Shown here: positions 60,810 to 64,000 of the stretch, one piece after another
How positions within the stretch are numbered: position 1 is the stretch's first letter
Layout of the letters: each line of letters opens with the position of its first letter
Assembly: GCF_025151995.1 (NCBI RefSeq)
Contig: NZ_CP102290.1
Location: forward strand, 2,356,001 to 2,420,000
Length of the DNA stretch: 64,000 nucleotides
Origin: Ruminococcus gauvreauii
Lineage (GTDB): Bacteria; Bacillota; Clostridia; Lachnospirales; Lachnospiraceae
Direction of reading: 5' to 3'
The notes under the pieces: generated by a model
Told to the model about the DNA's origin: nothing
The model's database searches: none
What the model saw: the letters and a program-made list of their open reading frames with translations, nothing else
Translations under genes and position numbers: made by a program

Positions 60810-61466
60810 ATGCAGCAGGGATACAGCTGTACGTTCCCGTCCAGGGAAGAACTTGACCAGGCGAAAGATCAGCGATTTTCGCCGGAGGTACATAAAAAAC
60901 TGAAAGATTCAAAGGTGGCAGTCGCAGGACTCGGTGGTCTTGGGTCAAATATAGCCGTTATGCTGACCAGAAGCGGAATCGGACACCTTCATCTGGTGGA
61001 CTTCGACTCTGTGGATGTGACAAATCTGAACCGTCAGGCGTATATGACGAGTCACCTGGGGATGAAAAAGACTGCGGCTCTGGCACAGATCCTTCGGGAG
61101 ATCAACCCGTATCTTCGGATCACAACAAGAACTGTGTACGTGACCGGAAAAAATGCCGCGGAGTTATTTGGAATGTATCCGATCGTCTGCGAGGCATTTG
61201 ACCGGCCGGAGAATAAAGCGATGCTCGTCAATACGCTCCTGGAAACCTGTCCCCGTACGACAGTGGTGGCCGGTTCCGGTATGGCGGGGTATGGGAGCAG
61301 CAATTCAATTATCACGCGCCGTGCCATGAGCCGTCTGTATATCTGCGGAGACGGCCATTCGGACGTAAATGACGGCATAGGACTGATGGCGCCGCGTGTT
61401 GCAGTCTGTGCCGGACATCAGGCAAATATGGTGATAAGGCTGATTTTGGGACAGAAGGATGTGTGA
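60810..61466 (+). CDS. thiF: ThiS adenylyltransferase
   Basis: E1-like enzyme adenylating the ThiS C-terminus. AGLGGLGSNIA nucleotide loop, DFDSVDVTNLNRQ, KKTAAL, and GSGMAG. 218 residues. The zinc CxxC pairs of E. coli ThiF are absent; short clostridial ThiF proteins typically lack them. ATG 60810 with GGGGGAGGATG upstream. Confidence 0.9.
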   Translation: MQQGYSCTFPSREELDQAKDQRFSPEVHKKLKDSKVAVAGLGGLGSNIAVMLTRSGIGHLHLVDFDSVDVTNLNRQAYMTSHLGMKKTAALAQILREINPYLRITTRTVYVTGKNAAELFGMYPIVCEAFDRPENKAMLVNTLLETCPRTTVVAGSGMAGYGSSNSIITRRAMSRLYICGDGHSDVNDGIGLMAPRVAVCAGHQANMVIRLILGQKDV

Positions 61467-61533
61467 TGTTTTTATAGTCTGGAAACTTCGTTTCCGGCAT
61501 TCTTAATAATAAAAAGAAGGAGAAGAGAATACC

Positions 61534-62319
61534 ATGAAGAGAGAAGCTGAAGAAAATGATGTACTGATGATCGGGGGACATGCATTTACCTCCCGTTTTA
61601 TACTGGGTTCTGGAAAATATGATCTGAGTCTGATCCGCGCGGCTGTCTCAGACGCCGGTGCCCAGATGATCACGCTGGCGCTCAGGAGAGCGAACTCCGA
61701 CGGAAAGGACAATATTCTCGATTATATACCGGAAGGGGTGACGCTGCTTCCCAATACATCGGGAGCAAGAAACGCTGAAGAAGCAGTGCGGATCGCACGG
61801 CTGGCAAGAGAGCTGGGCTGTGGCGACTTTGTGAAGATTGAAGTCATCCGCGATTCAAAATATCTGCTGCCCGACAATTACGAGACGATCAGGGCAACGG
61901 AGACGCTGGCGAATGAAGGATTCGTTGTTATGCCATATATGTATCCGGACCTGAATGCAGCCAGGGATCTTGTAAATGCCGGAGCTGCCTCCATCATGCC
62001 GCTCGCGGCGCCTATCGGTTCCAATAAAGGACTGGCAACCAGGGAGTTTATACAGATACTGGTGGATGAAATAGAACTTCCGGTCATCGTCGATGCGGGG
62101 ATAGGAAGACCGTCACAGGCATGTGAAGCCATGGAGATGGGAGCTGCCGCTGTCATGGCAAATACGGCGATAGCAACGGCAGGCGACATTCCTGCGATGG
62201 CGAGAGCCTTTAAACAGGCGATCGAAGCGGGACGCGCAGCATACCTTGCAGGACTCGGCAGGGTGCTTGCAAAGGGTGGTTCGGCATCTTCACCGCTGAC
62301 CGGATTCCTGGAAGAGTAG
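61534..62319 (+). CDS. thiG: Thiazole synthase
   Basis: Forms the thiazole ring of thiamine from DXP, ThiS thiocarboxylate and dehydroglycine. TIM barrel with Schiff-base Lys in FVKIEVI, and MPLAAPIGSNKG and GIGRPSQA phosphate-binding loops. 261 residues. A small GGAAAC-TTC-GTTTCC hairpin (61481-61495) lies between thiF and thiG. Confidence 0.95.
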   Translation: MKREAEENDVLMIGGHAFTSRFILGSGKYDLSLIRAAVSDAGAQMITLALRRANSDGKDNILDYIPEGVTLLPNTSGARNAEEAVRIARLARELGCGDFVKIEVIRDSKYLLPDNYETIRATETLANEGFVVMPYMYPDLNAARDLVNAGAASIMPLAAPIGSNKGLATREFIQILVDEIELPVIVDAGIGRPSQACEAMEMGAAAVMANTAIATAGDIPAMARAFKQAIEAGRAAYLAGLGRVLAKGGSASSPLTGFLEE

Positions 62320-62329
62320 GGGGGAAGAA

Positions 62330-63490
62330 ATGTTGGAAAAGAGAATAGACCATATGAAGTATATGGAGGGAATGGAGGTCATTTCCTCCGATGTGATGGA
62401 TGAAGTTGTGAGCAGCATGGAAGCATATGATTATCACGCTTATGAGGCGGAGGATGTCAGAGCGGCATTGATGCACGAAAACTGTTCCGTGGAGGATTTC
62501 AAAGCGCTGCTCTCGCCGGCGGCACTTCCTTTTCTGGAGCAGATGGCGCAGCGTGCCAGGCAGGAGACACGCAGGCATTTTGGAAATACTGTCTATATGT
62601 TTACACCTCTGTATATTTCAAATTATTGTGAAAATTACTGCATATACTGCGGTTTTAACTGCCACAATAACATACGACGCGCAAAACTGGATGCTGCGGG
62701 TATTGAAAAAGAAATGCAGGCGATTGCCAGGACAGGCCTTGAGGAGATTCTGATCCTGACAGGGGAGAGCAGAAAAAATTCGGATGTGGCCTATATCGGA
62801 GAGGCGTGCAGGATCGCACGGAAATATTTTAAGATGGTGGGACTGGAAGTTTATCCGATGAATTCCGATGAATATGCGTATCTGCATCAATGCGGTGCGG
62901 ATTATGTCACGGTCTTTCAGGAGACGTATGATTCTGATAAGTACGAGACCCTCCATCTTGCTGGGCACAAACGGATTTTCCCGTATCGCGTGAATGCACA
63001 GGAGCGTGCGCTTATGGGGGGCATGCGCGGCGTGGCATTTGCGGCGCTGCTTGGCCTTGCCGATTTCAGAAAGGATGCGTTTGCGACCGGACTTCATGCG
63101 TGGCTGCTGCAGCGGAAGTACCCGTGGGCAGAGATTTCCTTTTCCTGTCCGAGGCTGCGTCCGATTATCAACAATGACAGGATTAATCCGAAAGATGTGC
63201 ATGAGAAACAACTGCTCCAGGTTATGTGTGCATACCGTATTTTCATGCCGTATGCGGGGATGACGATTTCCACAAGAGAGCGTGCCGGGTTCCGGGATCA
63301 TGTGATCGGGATGACGGCGACTAAAATTTCTGCCGGCGTCAGTACAGGTGTCGGAAGCCACGAGTCTGATGCGGCGGAGCTGGGGGACGACCAGTTTGAA
63401 ATCGCTGACGAGCGGGGCGTGGAAGAGGTCTATGCAAGTATTTTAGCACAGGGACTGCAGCCTGTTATGAACGATTATGTGTACGTTTAA
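62330..63490 (+). CDS. thiH: 2-iminoacetate synthase
   Basis: Radical SAM tyrosine lyase providing dehydroglycine for ThiG in anaerobes. [4Fe-4S] motif C100-x3-C104-x2-C107 (NYCENYCIYCGFNC), followed by a TIM barrel and C-terminal biotin/thiamine-synthesis-associated domain. 386 residues. Use of ThiH rather than ThiO fits an anaerobe. Confidence 0.95.
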   Translation: MLEKRIDHMKYMEGMEVISSDVMDEVVSSMEAYDYHAYEAEDVRAALMHENCSVEDFKALLSPAALPFLEQMAQRARQETRRHFGNTVYMFTPLYISNYCENYCIYCGFNCHNNIRRAKLDAAGIEKEMQAIARTGLEEILILTGESRKNSDVAYIGEACRIARKYFKMVGLEVYPMNSDEYAYLHQCGADYVTVFQETYDSDKYETLHLAGHKRIFPYRVNAQERALMGGMRGVAFAALLGLADFRKDAFATGLHAWLLQRKYPWAEISFSCPRLRPIINNDRINPKDVHEKQLLQVMCAYRIFMPYAGMTISTRERAGFRDHVIGMTATKISAGVSTGVGSHESDAAELGDDQFEIADERGVEEVYASILAQGLQPVMNDYVYV

Positions 63491-64000
63491 AATAATTGCT
63501 GTGACGAACCGCCGGCTCTGCCGCCGTCCGCTGACGGAACAGCTGGAACGCATTGCCAGCGTAAACAGACCGGATCTGGTTATGTTAAGAGAGAAGGATT
63601 TATCAGAAGAAGAGTATCAGGATCTTGCAGAAAGAGTAACTGCCGGCTGTATGCGGCTGGGGATTCCGTGTGTGCTTCACACATACACGGAAGTCGCCCG
63701 CAGGCTGGCGTGGCCTGCCATTCATCTTCCGTTCCCGTTGTTTCAGGAACAGTGGCAGGAGCTGAAAGCGTTCAACGTATGCGGTACATCGGTACATTCT
63801 GTGGAGGACGCTGTATGGGCTCAGGAACATAATGCCGGCTATGTGACAGCCGGTCACGTATTTTCAACAGACTGCAAACCGGGGCTGCCTCCGAGGGGGC
63901 TTGGCTTTCTGGAAAAAGTGTGCAGCGCGGTGGAGATTCCAGTCTATGCGATCGGAGGAATCACGGAGAAAAACGTGGAACTGATCAGGGGGACCAGGGC
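63477..64000 (+). CDS. thiE: Thiamine phosphate synthase, partial at window end
   Basis: An open frame starting at ATG 63477, overlapping the thiH stop by 14 bases, runs off the window without a stop. It reads MCTFKIIAVTNRRLC... with LREKDLSEEEYQDL, CGTSVHSVEDA, YVTAGHVFSTDCKP and AIGGITEKN, the ThiE/TenI TIM barrel. GHVFSTDCKPG replaces the usual GPxFxTxTK, so TenI-like function is possible. No frameshift within the 174 codons seen. Confidence 0.88.
   Translation, partial: MCTFKIIAVTNRRLCRRPLTEQLERIASVNRPDLVMLREKDLSEEEYQDLAERVTAGCMRLGIPCVLHTYTEVARRLAWPAIHLPFPLFQEQWQELKAFNVCGTSVHSVEDAVWAQEHNAGYVTAGHVFSTDCKPGLPPRGLGFLEKVCSAVEIPVYAIGGITEKNVELIRGTR

Noticed and set aside
1..64000. CRISPR arrays, rRNA and tRNA genes
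   Set aside because: No regularly spaced repeats with unique spacers, and no rRNA or tRNA-like stretch was noticed on reading; a dedicated tRNA/rRNA search was not possible.

Overview
The window reads as a chromosomal segment of a Gram-positive, spore-forming anaerobe of the Clostridia, most likely Lachnospiraceae (clostridial cluster XIVa). Pointers are CotF-type spore coat proteins, a clostridial fatty-acid operon using FabK, a fused AccD-AccA carboxyltransferase, a eukaryote-type HisA, lipobox lipoproteins and a signal-anchored, sortase-type repeat protein. This placement is inference from gene content; no rRNA or species marker is present.

Layout. 1-9.2 kb: an A/T-richer accessory island holding an HTH-Fic protein, a GIY-YIG protein and a type I restriction-modification system (hsdR, hsdM, hsdS). 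Behind hsdS lies an inverted, promoterless second hsdS half with a different target-recognition domain, and then a remnant of an IS21 istB gene. The arrangement looks like a phase-variable specificity locus. A TTCCGATA motif recurs at the fic promoter and in front of hsdR, suggesting one operator controls both. 9.2-12.3 kb: alpha/beta hydrolase, LysR regulator, YoaK-type membrane protein and a YgjP-like metallopeptidase. 12.4-15.3 kb: Fur-family regulator plus zinc-type ABC importer (znuA, znuC, znuB). 15.4-19.2 kb: heterodimeric ABC exporter. 19.3-21.9 kb: lipoprotein divergent from a two-component system, with an 11-bp tandem operator between them. 22-25.1 kb: Trk potassium uptake (trkA, trkH) and a small Smr protein. 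25.3-27.2 kb: ECF sigma factor and membrane anti-sigma-like protein. 27.4-29.9 kb: zinc-free MDR oxidoreductase, LysR regulator, two CotF-like coat proteins.

30-34.9 kb: a compact type IV pilus-like operon on the minus strand (PilC-like platform protein, four small membrane/pseudopilin-like proteins, PilT ATPase) led by a transglutaminase-fold lipoprotein. No PilB, major pilin or prepilin peptidase is in the window. 35-39.9 kb: a SARP/BTAD regulator with a GGDEF-like but degenerate tail, a C_GCAxxG_C_C protein, a kinase-like protein lacking the N-lobe and fused to a multi-pass membrane domain, and a polysaccharide deacetylase with cell-wall-binding repeats. 39.9-49.6 kb: typA, a double-OB SSB-like protein, a lysine riboswitch with dapA-dapB, an Asn/Thr/Asp-rich lipoprotein, hisA, hpf and a large surface protein with six Ig-like repeats.

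49.6-60.5 kb: the complete type II fatty-acid synthesis operon fabH-acpP-fabK-fabD-fabG-fabF-accB-fabZ-accC-accDA, then a nitronate monooxygenase-like gene and a MarR/FabT-like regulator, behind one strong promoter with a palindromic operator. 60.5-64 kb: thiS-thiF-thiG-thiH-thiE (thiE cut by the window end), preceded by a very short attenuator-like leader in which no TPP riboswitch was recognised. The most unusual candidates are the Fic/GIY-YIG/invertible-hsdS island, the pilus-like operon with a single PilT-type ATPase, the SARP-GGDEF-like regulator next to a membrane pseudokinase, and the thi leader.
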